A DNA stretch of 26,537 nucleotides from Oceanobacillus_B kapialis (lineage in GTDB: Bacteria; Bacillota; Bacilli; Bacillales; Amphibacillaceae). Position 1 is the first letter of the stretch; each line of letters begins with the position of its first letter. The notes under the pieces were generated by a model. That model had not been told where the DNA came from and did not search any database. It was given only the letters and a program-made list of their open reading frames with translations. Made by a program: the position numbers and the translations under genes. This document shows, in pieces, positions 1 to 7,601 of the stretch. The DNA lies in the NCBI RefSeq assembly GCF_042685265.1, contig NZ_JBHUMX010000043.1. One strand, 5' to 3'.

Positions 1-99
1 GAGGTCACACCTGTTCCCATGCCGAACACAGAAGTTAAGTTCTCCAGCGCCGATGGTAGTTGGGGCTTTGCCCCTGCAAGAGTAGGACGCCGCCAGGCA
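1..99 (+). rRNA. rrf: 5S ribosomal RNA, 5' end cut off by window edge
   Basis: The first 99 bases match the conserved body of a Firmicute 5S rRNA: the CCGAACACAGAAGTTAAG loop region, the GCGCCGATGGTAGT segment and the terminal AGAGTAGGACGCCGCC. Compared with the roughly 116-base B. subtilis molecule, about the first 18 bases lie left of the window. This should be the last gene of an rRNA operon transcribed rightward, because no tRNA follows and a strong terminator comes directly after it. The exact 3' end is uncertain by 1-3 bases. Confidence 0.96.
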
Positions 100-107
100 A
101 AAAAGAT

Positions 108-145
108 AAAAGGGTTATGCATTTATTATGCATAACCCTTTTTCG
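108..145 (+). terminator. Rho-independent terminator of the rRNA operon
   Basis: A perfect 15-bp stem (108-122 with 128-142) encloses a 5-base loop and ends in a T run that continues to 143. It starts 9 bases after the 5S rRNA, which is where the operon terminator is expected. Confidence 0.93.
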
Positions 146-280
146 ATAGATAAGGAAGTATAAAAAATTGGCGGTATGTTGTTCTTAGACAGGAACAGCC
201 ACGTCCAGCTCCAGCGCCCAGAAACTAGGCGACTTCACGAAATCGCCCTACGATAAAGAAGACTTGCCGACTGGTGTTGT

Positions 281-426
281 GTCTAGCTCCGAGCGTCAGA
301 AACTAGGCGGCTTCACGCATCGCCCTACGATAAGTCATCATCGGTTAGTATCCTCACCGTGATTCCTTTATCTCAGTTGATTCGCTCCATCCGCTACGTT
401 TCTAAACGACGCTCTGCGCTTTTCTT
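281..426. repeat. Inner MITE-like repeat unit with imperfect terminal inverted repeats
   Basis: The left edge reads GCTCCGAGCGTC and the right edge GACGCTCTGCGC. The reverse complement of the right edge agrees with the left edge at 10 of 12 positions. The unit is about 145 bp, carries no open reading frame and lies inside a second, diverged copy whose outer edges are near 205 and 677. Boundaries are approximate because no target-site duplication could be fixed. Confidence 0.5.
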
Positions 427-490
427 TTAACCAGAGGCTTAGTCGCACTTATACCCTTGTGGTGAAAGTCATCATCGGTTCGTAAAATAA

Positions 491-656
491 AGGAAGGTCG
501 ACTAAAACCGGCCTTGCCGGCCAACGCCGACATACCCCTGATGCAGGGGCATGAAACATTATCTCAGTTGATTCGTTCCACTCGCTACGTGGGCCCGGAG
601 GATCCGGGTCATGCCGACGTTGCCTCAGGACGAGGCGAACTTAGTCGGCGTTCCTT
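491..656. repeat. Long-range imperfect palindrome with four local hairpins
   Basis: The left arm AAGGAAGGTCGACTA (490-504) faces the right arm TTAGTCGGCGTTCCTT (641-656), and GGCCAACGCCGACAT (519-533) faces ATGCCGACGTTGCC (611-624). The transcript could thus fold end to end. Local hairpins are CCGGC/GCCGG (about 508-520), CCCCTG/CAGGGG (535-549), CCCGGA/TCCGGG (594-608) and GCCTC/GAGGC (622-636). The two halves flank the TTATCTCAGTTGATTCG segment of the outer repeat, suggesting an insertion of paired stem-loop pieces. GTCGAC, GGGCCC and GGATCC occur by chance within these stems. Confidence 0.55.
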
Positions 657-756
657 AAAACGGGCGCCCCGCGCTTTTGTTCTGATAAAATAGATTAATC
701 TGCTTTATATAATAACTATTGATAAAGAATGAAGCTAGAACCAACTACTGAAATAT

Positions 757-783
757 AAAAGCGTGCCATTGAGGCACGCTTTT
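757..783 (-). terminator. Terminator behind the 64-aa protein gene
   Basis: A perfect 11-bp stem (757-767 with 773-783) has a 5-base loop. Read on the minus strand it begins one base after the stop codon of the small gene and ends in TTTTA. The A and T runs are symmetric, so it could also stop rightward transcripts arriving from the repeat region. Confidence 0.85.
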
Positions 784-784
784 A

Positions 785-979
785 TTAGCTCATTCCGTAT
801 GGTCCTAGCTTCCCGGAATTACTCTTATTTTGGTTACTTCCACCCATTTGTGAAACAAGTGGAATCATTTTTTCCATAGCTTGTCCGAAGTTTTGATTGT
901 TTTTCGTCATGGTATAATACGTTGCAGCGCCTACTCCTACAGAAGCTAATAGAGGTATCCACATTCCATTTTTCTGCAT
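785..979 (-). CDS. Small conserved-type protein, 64 aa, function unknown
   Basis: I do not recognise this protein by name. It starts MQKNGMWIPLLASVGVGAAT, a short glycine/alanine-rich hydrophobic stretch (residues 6-22) that could sit in or at the membrane. A polar half rich in Asn, Gln, Ser and Met follows. Support for a real gene comes from an AAAGGGTG Shine-Dalgarno sequence a few bases before the ATG, a terminator directly after the stop, and its orientation behind ytfP, 94 bases downstream. YtxH-like and YrzQ-like small bacillus proteins share this Gly/Ala-rich start. Whether it is co-transcribed with ytfP is open; I see no terminator between them. Confidence 0.7.
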   Translation of the reverse strand: MQKNGMWIPLLASVGVGAATYYTMTKNNQNFGQAMEKMIPLVSQMGGSNQNKSNSGKLGPYGMS

Positions 980-1073
980 GTCCTACACCCTTTCAAAAAA
1001 TCATGATTATTTATCAGACATGCTTAGCTTGAACATAATTTATAAAGTGATGCAAGGTAGCAAATGGTAATCA

Positions 1074-2321
1074 TTAATCTGCCGCATTGCTACCGGCAAG
1101 CCTGCCTGTGACTAATGCAGAAGTAATATTATACCCGCCTGTATAACCATGGATATCTAAGATTTCTCCGCAAAAGAATAAACCTTCCATTAATTTTGAT
1201 TGCATTGTGTTCGGAATAATTTCTTTAATGGATACACCCCCACCAGTAACAAATGCTTTTTCAAGAGGCAATGAACCTTCTACTGCAAACGTGAAGTTTT
1301 TCATGTCTGCTATAATACTGCGGATAGACTCATTAGATATATTGGCACCATTTTGTTCTGGTGCAATGTCGTTTATTTGTAACAGGTATTCAAGTAACCG
1401 TTCAGGAACCAGCCCTTTTAAAATGGTTTTTATAGAACGTTTTGGATGATCTTTTATTGCCTTAAAGGTTTCATCTAATAAAACGTGCTCTTTTTTTTGT
1501 GGGATTACATCTAAATGCATCTCTATCTGGTCTCGGCCTTTCATTAGTTCTTTTACTACAAACTGAGAACAACGAAGAACGGCCGGGCCTGAAACACCAA
1601 AATGTGTAAACAGCATATCCATTTTATGCGTGATGATCGGCTTGCCTCTTTTATTTAATACGGAAAGGGCAACGTCACGGAGTGATAGCCCTTGTAAGGA
1701 TTTATTTTGGATAAAGGTTTCTTTGGAAGTTAAGGCTACCTCTGTTGGATAAAGCTCTGTGATGGTATGACCAGCTTTTTTGGCCCATGCATAACCATCT
1801 CCAGTACTTCCCGTGTGAGGTACTGCTTTTCCTCCTACAGCGATTACAACAGACTTTGTGGTGTATGTTTGTTTATTTTTGAGAATTACCTGATGAGGTT
1901 CATCAATTGCGAAATGTATAGCTCCCACTTCTGTCTCTAATTGCATGTTTACGTTTAATTCCTCAAGTTTATTAATAAGCGCATTAACTACTGTTTTAGC
2001 AGAGTTTGATACAGGGAACATTCGCCCATGATCTTCTTCTTTTAATTCAACACCTAATTCTTCAAAAAACGAAATAATGTCATAGTTATTAAAAACAGAG
2101 AAAGCACTATACAAGAATCTTCCGTTCCCCGGTATGTGCTTTATCACTTCATCCTCTGGAAGACGATTCGTCACATTACAACGTCCTCCACCAGAGATTG
2201 CTAATTTTTTCCCTAATTTCTTTCCTTTTTCTATTAACATGGTTTTAGCACCCTTCTCTGCAGCTGCTATAGCTGCCATCAAGCCTGATGGGCCTCCACC
2301 AATAACAATTACATCATACAT
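1074..2321 (-). CDS. ytfP: HI0933-family FAD/NAD(P)-dependent oxidoreductase (YtfP)
   Basis: A cytosolic flavoprotein of the HI0933/YtfP family, 415 aa, normal length for the group. The N-terminus carries the dinucleotide-binding fold VIVIGGGPSGLMAA (residues 4-17), followed by the family mark ISGGGRCNVTN near residues 43-53. A C-terminal glycine-rich FAD motif (AFVTGGGVS, then GLFFCGEILDIHGYTGGYN) lies near residues 360-400. The substrate is not known for most members, so only the cofactor-binding role is secure. It starts at the ATG directly before the nucleotide-binding strand. The Shine-Dalgarno AGGAAAGGA is about 12 bases upstream, rather far. It is divergent from ytgP, as I recall for B. 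subtilis, and a good promoter lies at 2347-2375. Confidence 0.93.
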   Translation of the reverse strand: MYDVIVIGGGPSGLMAAIAAAEKGAKTMLIEKGKKLGKKLAISGGGRCNVTNRLPEDEVIKHIPGNGRFLYSAFSVFNNYDIISFFEELGVELKEEDHGRMFPVSNSAKTVVNALINKLEELNVNMQLETEVGAIHFAIDEPHQVILKNKQTYTTKSVVIAVGGKAVPHTGSTGDGYAWAKKAGHTITELYPTEVALTSKETFIQNKSLQGLSLRDVALSVLNKRGKPIITHKMDMLFTHFGVSGPAVLRCSQFVVKELMKGRDQIEMHLDVIPQKKEHVLLDETFKAIKDHPKRSIKTILKGLVPERLLEYLLQINDIAPEQNGANISNESIRSIIADMKNFTFAVEGSLPLEKAFVTGGGVSIKEIIPNTMQSKLMEGLFFCGEILDIHGYTGGYNITSALVTGRLAGSNAAD

Positions 2322-2346
2322 TTAATAGTTCATTCCTTTCCTGTGT

Positions 2347-2375
2347 ATCATACCATTGCTGAAGCCTGTTCACAA
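2347..2375 (-). promoter_or_regulatory. Sigma-A promoter for ytfP
   Basis: On the minus strand TTGTGA (2375-2370) and TATGAT (2352-2347) are separated by exactly 17 bases, and TG precedes the -10 box in the extended -10 position. It lies 26 bases upstream of the ytfP start and points at it. Confidence 0.6.
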
Positions 2376-2490
2376 CGTTCAGCATAAGCAGTGTTTCACG
2401 AATTTCCCTTGTATAAAATTATCGTTATTAGTCCACGGCTTATTTATGATAAAATATCAGGTAGACTAGAAATTAGATGCAGGTGAAAAT

Positions 2491-4113
2491 ATGTCGAATA
2501 TTATCAGAGGCACCATGTTATTGACGGGTGCTTCCTTTTTATCAAAGCTCCTTGGCATGCTTTATGTAATTCCATTTAACGCACTTGTCGGAGAGACGGG
2601 AGGGGCCCTCTTTCAATTTGGGTACATACCGTATAGTATATTTATTAGTATTTCTACAGTAGGTGTTCCGTTAGCTGTTTCGAAATTTGTTTCCAAATAT
2701 AATTCTGTTGGGGACTATGAAACGGGAATGCGAATGTTTAAAACAGGTATGATCATGATGGCAGTGACGGGCCTTCTTTCGTTCTTAGCACTGTTTTTTA
2801 GTGCAGAGTTACTTGCAAATCAAATGATTACCACTGAAAATTCCGGTAGTATATCTGCAGAAGATGTGACCTTTGTTATTCGTATGGTAAGTGTTGCTCT
2901 AATTGTAATTCCAGCAATGAGTATAGTCAGAGGGTTCTTTCAAGGAAATAATTCGATGGGGCCAACAGCTGTTTCACAGATTGTCGAATCAATTGTTCGA
3001 GTCGGGTTTATACTCGGTGTAACCTTTGTTATTATCAAGTTATTGGATGGCTCAACGACGATCGCAATCGGGTTTGCCACGTTTTCTGCCTTTATTGCAG
3101 CACTTGCTTCGTGCATTGTGCTATACATATATTGGCGTAAGCGAAAACCACATTTTGCTAAGCAAAGGCAACAACAAACCTTCCACAATAATATCCCAAC
3201 AAAGGATTTAGTGGCAGAGTTGTTCCGTTATGCAGGACCATTTGTCCTGGTAGGATTAGCTATTCCACTATATCAACTGGTTGATTCCGTGACCTTCGAG
3301 AGGGCAATGGTAGACTCCGGGAGACGGGATGTATGGGAGTTCTCTTTTGGTGTTATTAGTAATTATGGTCATAAGCTTGTAATCATACCGATAACATTGG
3401 CAACAGGTTTGTCACTGGCGATTATACCTGCTTTGACTAAATCTTATACCCAAAAAAATACAGAACTTCTTACAAAACAAGTGAACCAAACGTTACAAAT
3501 TGTAATGGTTCTTGTAATTCCTTCCATTATTGGACTTTCCTTATTGTCCGATGAAGCATATGGTTCTTTATTTGGCGGGATGGATCAATTGGATATATCA
3601 GGTTCCTTGTTAGGTCTTTATGCGCCTGTGGCTTTATTTTTTGCATTGTACAGTGTTACTTCTGCCATTTTACAGAGTGTTAACCAACAAAATTATGCGG
3701 TGATAAGCTTACTCGTAGGACTTGTTGTTAAGATTCTATTTAATATTCAGCTCATTCATATGTTTGGTGCAAAAGGGGCAATTTTTGGTACTGGACTTGC
3801 TGCTATTATTGCTGTTGCCTTGAATTTATATCGAATAAAGAAATCGATTAACTTTTCTTTTAAACAGACGTTTAAGCGAACTGTTTTGATATTAATTTTC
3901 GTATTATTCATGGCGATTACGATTTGGATTACCAAGCTTATAGGGGGACAATTTATCCCTTATGAAGAAACACGAATGGGTGCTACCATCATGTTAGCAT
4001 TAGCCGTTTTAACAGGTGGAACTGTTTATATGTGGTTTGCCTACCACTCTACATTACTTGAGAGGGTACTGGGAAATCGTATCCGTTTCTTAGACCGGAT
4101 ATTCCGTAGATAG
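2491..4113 (+). CDS. ytgP: MurJ/SpoVB-family polysaccharide/lipid flippase (YtgP)
   Basis: A 540-aa polytopic membrane protein of the MOP/MviN-SpoVB flippase superfamily. It has the usual N-terminal signature (RGTMLLTGASFLSKLLGMLYV, residues 6-26) and about 14 hydrophobic segments spread over the chain. YtgP of B. subtilis is one of the proteins able to act as lipid II flippase, so a role in moving cell-wall precursors across the membrane is likely. Start ATG is 5 bases after AGGTG. A possible weak promoter is TCGTTA-17-TATGAT at 2422-2450. It opens a rightward cluster with ytzG 10 bases downstream. Confidence 0.93.
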   Translation: MSNIIRGTMLLTGASFLSKLLGMLYVIPFNALVGETGGALFQFGYIPYSIFISISTVGVPLAVSKFVSKYNSVGDYETGMRMFKTGMIMMAVTGLLSFLALFFSAELLANQMITTENSGSISAEDVTFVIRMVSVALIVIPAMSIVRGFFQGNNSMGPTAVSQIVESIVRVGFILGVTFVIIKLLDGSTTIAIGFATFSAFIAALASCIVLYIYWRKRKPHFAKQRQQQTFHNNIPTKDLVAELFRYAGPFVLVGLAIPLYQLVDSVTFERAMVDSGRRDVWEFSFGVISNYGHKLVIIPITLATGLSLAIIPALTKSYTQKNTELLTKQVNQTLQIVMVLVIPSIIGLSLLSDEAYGSLFGGMDQLDISGSLLGLYAPVALFFALYSVTSAILQSVNQQNYAVISLLVGLVVKILFNIQLIHMFGAKGAIFGTGLAAIIAVALNLYRIKKSINFSFKQTFKRTVLILIFVLFMAITIWITKLIGGQFIPYEETRMGATIMLALAVLTGGTVYMWFAYHSTLLERVLGNRIRFLDRIFRR

Positions 4114-4123
4114 GAGAGGAAAA

Positions 4124-4843
4124 ATGCGAGTTGATAAATTACTATCAAATAGTGGGTATGGCAGCCGGAAAGAAGTAAAAAGCCTGTTAAAAGCAAAAAC
4201 GGTAACAGTGAATGGACACGTTATTAGAGACGGGAAAATACAGATAGACCCAGATACTGACAAGATTGAAGTGAATAGGAAGGAAGTAAATTACGAAAAA
4301 TATATTTACTTAATGATGAATAAACCACCAGGCTATCTTTCAGCCACAAAGGATGCACATGATCAAACGGTAATTGATCTGTTAAGTGGTGAAGCAAAGA
4401 GGTTTGAACCATTTCCAGTAGGAAGGCTTGATAAGGACACGGAAGGCTTGCTGTTACTGACAAATGATGGCCAGCTTGCCCATGAACTGACCTCACCTAA
4501 GAAGGATGTTAAGAAAGAGTATGCTGCAACAATTGACGGGGAAGTAACAGAAGAGCATATAAAGCTATTTCAGGAAGGGATCACACTAAAAGATGGTTAT
4601 CATGCAAGGCCAGCAGGTTTAGAAGTTATTAAAAATGGTGAACCATCCGAAGTTCTTGTTACGATTACCGAAGGAAAATTTCATCAGGTAAAGAGAATGT
4701 TTGAAGCAGTAAATCGAAAAGTCCTCTACCTGAAACGCCTTAAAATGGGCGAGCTTCATTTGGATGCTTCCCTGGGCCTTGGCGAGTACAGAGTGCTTAC
4801 ACAAGAGGAGAAGAACTATTGCTTATCCATGAGACCTAAATAG
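4124..4843 (+). CDS. ytzG: RsuA/RluB-family rRNA pseudouridine synthase (YtzG)
   Basis: Converts a uridine in ribosomal RNA to pseudouridine. The 239-aa protein has an N-terminal S4 RNA-binding domain (residues 1-60, MRVDKLLSNSGYGSRKEVK) and the catalytic domain with GRLDKDTEGL (residues 100-109; Asp103 is the expected nucleophile). The C-terminal FHQVKRMFEAV motif is typical of the RsuA branch. The exact target position cannot be read from the sequence; the RsuA branch in bacilli acts on small-subunit rRNA. Start ATG follows AGGAGAGG closely and lies 10 bases after the ytgP stop, so the two are translated from one message. Confidence 0.92.
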   Translation: MRVDKLLSNSGYGSRKEVKSLLKAKTVTVNGHVIRDGKIQIDPDTDKIEVNRKEVNYEKYIYLMMNKPPGYLSATKDAHDQTVIDLLSGEAKRFEPFPVGRLDKDTEGLLLLTNDGQLAHELTSPKKDVKKEYAATIDGEVTEEHIKLFQEGITLKDGYHARPAGLEVIKNGEPSEVLVTITEGKFHQVKRMFEAVNRKVLYLKRLKMGELHLDASLGLGEYRVLTQEEKNYCLSMRPK

Positions 4844-4854
4844 AGGTGAAGAAA

Positions 4855-5436
4855 TTGGGAAATCATTATTTTATCGCAATCCCTATCCCAGAGAAACTTA
4901 AAGAGCGACTATCGCAGGAACAGGATTCCTTTAAAAAACATTTACCGTATAAACAATGGCCGTTTCCCGAAGACTTTCATATTACTCTAAAGTTCTATGG
5001 CGATTTGCCCGATAATAAAGTACAGCTATTAAAGGAAAGTATCCTTACAGCAGTTCATAAGCTACCGTCTTTTTCAATAAAAGTTAAAGGAATTGGGTAC
5101 TTTGGTAATCCAAGTAAACCCCGGGTGCTATGGGCAGGAGTGGAAAAAACAGAACCTCTCGTTAACCTGTATTCTGCTGTAGAGGATGCTTCAACTTCAT
5201 GTGGTATAGCCAAAGAGAATAGACCCTATCGTCCCCACATTACGGTTGCCAAAAATTGGAGAGGGGAAGCGAACAAAGGGAAACTTGATAGCATAATCCA
5301 ACCGTACAATGATATTGAGACCATTACGGTGGAGAGAGTTGTACTTTACCAGATTTTTCCGCAGCAGCGACCAAAATACAAGCAGGTTGCCAGTTTTAGT
5401 TTAGAGGGAGATGGTGACACTGGCACAATTGATTAA
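4855..5436 (+). CDS. thpR: RNA 2',3'-cyclic phosphodiesterase (ThpR/LigT, YtlP)
   Basis: A small soluble 2H phosphoesterase that opens 2',3'-cyclic phosphates on RNA; historically called 2'-5' RNA ligase. The two HxTx catalytic motifs are HITL (residues 42-45) and HITV (128-131), with the usual spacing. I chose the TTG start at 4855. It has a strong GAGGTG 6 bases upstream and gives a start of MGNHYFIAIP, which fits the family's first beta strand. The GTG at 4846 would sit inside that Shine-Dalgarno sequence and adds only three residues. The 3' end overlaps the next gene by 26 bases. Confidence 0.9.
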   Translation: MGNHYFIAIPIPEKLKERLSQEQDSFKKHLPYKQWPFPEDFHITLKFYGDLPDNKVQLLKESILTAVHKLPSFSIKVKGIGYFGNPSKPRVLWAGVEKTEPLVNLYSAVEDASTSCGIAKENRPYRPHITVAKNWRGEANKGKLDSIIQPYNDIETITVERVVLYQIFPQQRPKYKQVASFSLEGDGDTGTID

Positions 5437-6352
5437 ATTGCATGATTATATAACACGTTATGAGTGGGATACATATCGTTATCCTAGTCAGTACATACGT
5501 TTAAAACAAGATAATTGGACTAAATTATATGATCGCTGGCTTAACCCTGAACAAGCACTTGAAGAAACAGAAATGGAAGTAGAAACTAGCAGTTCGCGTG
5601 TTTCGAAGCTGAAATCATTCTGGAAAAAGGATGTTCCCAACACTGATGAAGAACAAAAGGAGCAGCCAAAAGAGGAGCTGCCAGGCACCGAAGAAGAACT
5701 CAAACACTACTTTTTAGATGAGCTATTTGATTTTCAAATAAAATGGGCTACATCTACAGTTACTGAGCGTTCGATTATGAATAAGAAGCTTCTAGAGGAT
5801 CCCTTATTAAAGTTCTTTTTACAACGTTTCCCAGATTCTTATTTGCTCATGTATTTCCCTATCTTCTCGATTAAAAAGGCACCAGTAGATGGAGAAATCC
5901 TTCTCATAAGTCCGCTGGGCATTGAGATAATCTATATGGCAGAAGCAGAAAAAGGCGCCTCCTTTATTGCAGGAGAAGAGAGAACCTGGACAGTAAAAGG
6001 TGAGAAAGATAGTAGAAAGCTTTTAAACCCGTTAATTGCACTAAAAAGGACCGAGCAAATTGTAAGAAGCATTTTACGTACAAAAAGTATTGACTTTCCG
6101 ATTCAGAAAACAGTTCTCTCAAGAACAAACTTAATTATTAACCATTACAAGCCATATCAAACAAACATCATTGATCAACGTACTTTTAAGGAATGGTTTC
6201 AAGCGAAACGGACGCTTTCCGCCCCATTAAAAAGTAGTCAGCTTAAAGCTGCAGATGCTTTACTAAGTCATTGTCAGACAACTTCAGTCAAGCGACCAGA
6301 ATGGGAAGAAGAAGCGATAACCTTTACATTTGCAGATGATGATAAAAATTAG
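5411..6352 (+). CDS. NERD-like uncharacterised protein
   Basis: 313 aa, no membrane segment or signal peptide seen. The middle contains PVDGEILLISPLGIEII, like the core of NERD (nuclease-related) domains, a PD-(D/E)xK-like fold. A conserved-looking LLNPLIALKRTEQIV helix follows, and a C-terminal segment could hold further fold elements. The canonical E-x-K is not clearly present (I read YMAEAE), so activity is doubtful. Residues 50-95 are an acidic, Glu-rich linker. The start ATG at 5411 directly follows GAGGGAG; GTG at 5414 is an alternative. The start lies inside the end of thpR, which suggests translational coupling. Function unknown. Confidence 0.78.
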   Translation: MVTLAQLIKLHDYITRYEWDTYRYPSQYIRLKQDNWTKLYDRWLNPEQALEETEMEVETSSSRVSKLKSFWKKDVPNTDEEQKEQPKEELPGTEEELKHYFLDELFDFQIKWATSTVTERSIMNKKLLEDPLLKFFLQRFPDSYLLMYFPIFSIKKAPVDGEILLISPLGIEIIYMAEAEKGASFIAGEERTWTVKGEKDSRKLLNPLIALKRTEQIVRSILRTKSIDFPIQKTVLSRTNLIINHYKPYQTNIIDQRTFKEWFQAKRTLSAPLKSSQLKAADALLSHCQTTSVKRPEWEEEAITFTFADDDKN

Positions 6353-6362
6353 AAATAAAAAG

Positions 6363-6391
6363 TTGTATTTTTAAATCAATCCCTATAAAAT
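6363..6391 (+). promoter_or_regulatory. Possible sigma-A promoter for ytmP
   Basis: TTGTAT (6363-6368) and TAAAAT (6386-6391) are 17 bases apart, 40 bases before the ytmP start. Both boxes are moderate matches and the region is AT-rich, so this is a weak prediction. Confidence 0.4.
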
Positions 6392-6431
6392 AAGTAGTTG
6401 AATGCTATTTTTTGAAAGATGTGAGGAATAT

Positions 6432-7250
6432 ATGAGGAACTGGCTTGAGCAAGTTCTAGGAAAAGGCTGGGAAGTATCACCAGCTGGTGGGCTAACTGGC
6501 GATGCATATTTAGCAACAAAAGAAAACAGGCGGTTGTTTCTTAAACGAAACTCTTCCCCTTTTTTAGCTGTATTGTCAGCAGAAGGGATTGTCCCTAAAT
6601 TAATCTGGACGAAACGTATGGAGAATGGGGATGTAATCACAGCCCAGGAATGGCTGGAAGGAAGAGAACTGAAACCTGCTGAGATGCAACACTACCAGGT
6701 AGCCGAGTTATTACGTAAAATTCATGATTCCTCTGAATTATTGCATATGTTAATGCGGATTGGAAAAAAACCCGTGTCCTCTGATGAAGGGTTTCAATAT
6801 ATAAAAGATCGTTTGCGACAGCTAGGAATTATCGAGAAGTACGCCTCTGTTGCAACCGCAATGACTTACCTTGAGCAAATGCTTCCTGTGACAAGGCACC
6901 AGCAACAGGTTGTGTGTCATGGGGATTTAAATCATAACAATATACTTGTAACGAATGAAGGCCATCTTTATCTAATTGATTGGGATAATGCCCTTATTGC
7001 AGATCCTGTCATTGATTACGGAATGGTTCTCAAATGGTACATTCCTCAATCAGAATGGGATGACTGGTTACAAAAGTACGGTATATCGATGGACAGAGAA
7101 CTTGTTGAAAGAATGTTTTGGTATTTGCTTATGGATGCTCTGCATTACGTTTGCTGGCATAGTGAACGTAACGAATACTATAAAGTAATGGAAAGACTTC
7201 ACAATTTAGATGAGCTTAATACGTACATTAAAACGTCTATTTTGCTGTAA
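6432..7250 (+). CDS. ytmP: Aminoglycoside phosphotransferase-fold kinase (YtmP)
   Basis: A cytosolic small-molecule kinase of the APH/choline kinase fold, 272 aa. The catalytic loop is HGDLNHNN (residues 163-170) and the metal-binding motif IDWD (182-185). A glycine-rich segment AGGLTGDAYLA (18-28) stands in the nucleotide-binding loop position. The physiological substrate is not known; resistance to aminoglycosides should not be assumed from the fold. Start: ATG at 6432 has GTGAGGA 4 bases upstream. An in-frame ATG at 6402 would add ten residues (MLFFERCEEY) but lacks a good Shine-Dalgarno sequence. Its last 14 bases overlap the 3' end of the convergent ytzH. Confidence 0.87.
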   Translation: MRNWLEQVLGKGWEVSPAGGLTGDAYLATKENRRLFLKRNSSPFLAVLSAEGIVPKLIWTKRMENGDVITAQEWLEGRELKPAEMQHYQVAELLRKIHDSSELLHMLMRIGKKPVSSDEGFQYIKDRLRQLGIIEKYASVATAMTYLEQMLPVTRHQQQVVCHGDLNHNNILVTNEGHLYLIDWDNALIADPVIDYGMVLKWYIPQSEWDDWLQKYGISMDRELVERMFWYLLMDALHYVCWHSERNEYYKVMERLHNLDELNTYIKTSILL

Positions 7251-7524
7251 ATTGTTCAATTTCACCAATCCATTGCGCTAAATTATCTTGATGTGCAGTT
7301 ATATGTTCGGGCACGTTTGTTACCCTTTCGCCTTGATTACTATAATCGTATATATCCGGTAAAACTTCTGCTAGCTGCGTACCGTTTAGCTGATCATTTT
7401 TTAACATAGAATGAACAAGCCTTTTTATTTGTTGATATTCTGAGACATTTCCACAACATTCACCTGATTGTTCATCCAATAGATCTAATAGAAGAGCTAA
7501 TTGGTCGTTAGTTGTTAAAGACAT
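7237..7524 (-). CDS. ytzH: YtzH-like protein, 95 aa
   Basis: A small soluble acidic protein of the YtzH family, function unknown. I chose ATG at 7524 (MSLTTNDQLALLLDLLDEQ) because AGGTGAT lies 7 bases upstream; the longer frame to 7635 runs into the trmB gene on the other strand. The N-terminal half looks helical and has a Cys-Cys pair in ECCGNVSEY. The conserved position between ytmP and trmB supports the name. It converges on ytmP with a 14-base overlap and I see no separate terminator. Confidence 0.82.
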   Translation of the reverse strand: MSLTTNDQLALLLDLLDEQSGECCGNVSEYQQIKRLVHSMLKNDQLNGTQLAEVLPDIYDYSNQGERVTNVPEHITAHQDNLAQWIGEIEQFTAK

Positions 7525-7601
7525 TTTTGAATCACCTCTTATCTTATTTTCAGCATTTATGTCATTTCTATACACATTATAAACAAAGAAAGGTGCTGTA
7601 T

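Larger units (their letters stand above)
205..680. repeat. Cluster of nested, hairpin-forming degenerate repeats without coding capacity
   Basis: The whole gap from the rRNA terminator to 756 has no credible gene. It holds two copies of one composite repeat. Parts seen twice are the AGAAACTAGGCG..CTTCACG..TCGCCCTACGATAA block (219-256 and 298-333), AAGTCATCATCGGTT (332-346 and 466-480, identical), TTATCTCAGTTGATTCG (368-384 and 559-575, identical) and CGCTACGT (392-399 and 583-590). Both copies end near GCGCTTTT. One copy, about 281-424, lies whole inside the other, which is therefore split. Each block forms a small hairpin (AGGCGA/TCGCCT type). It resembles the family of dispersed intergenic repeats starting GTCTAGCTCCAGCGCC that is common in Bacillaceae. 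That link is from memory and was not searched. Confidence 0.72.

Noticed and set aside
497..608. SalI, ApaI and BamHI sites close together, looking like a cloning polylinker
   Set aside because: GTCGAC, GGGCCC and GGATCC sit in stems of native hairpins that are complementary across the element; no vector backbone is nearby.
205..680. CRISPR array
   Set aside because: The repeats are degenerate, differ in length and spacing and contain internal inverted repeats; there are no regular spacers.
145..756. Possible tRNA genes after the 5S rRNA
   Set aside because: No T-loop GGTTCGAATCC-type motif with a matching acceptor stem was found; all hairpins belong to the repeats.
6402..6431. Upstream ATG for ytmP giving ten more residues
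   Set aside because: There is no good Shine-Dalgarno sequence before it, whereas GTGAGGA lies just before the ATG at 6432 and the shorter start fits the family.
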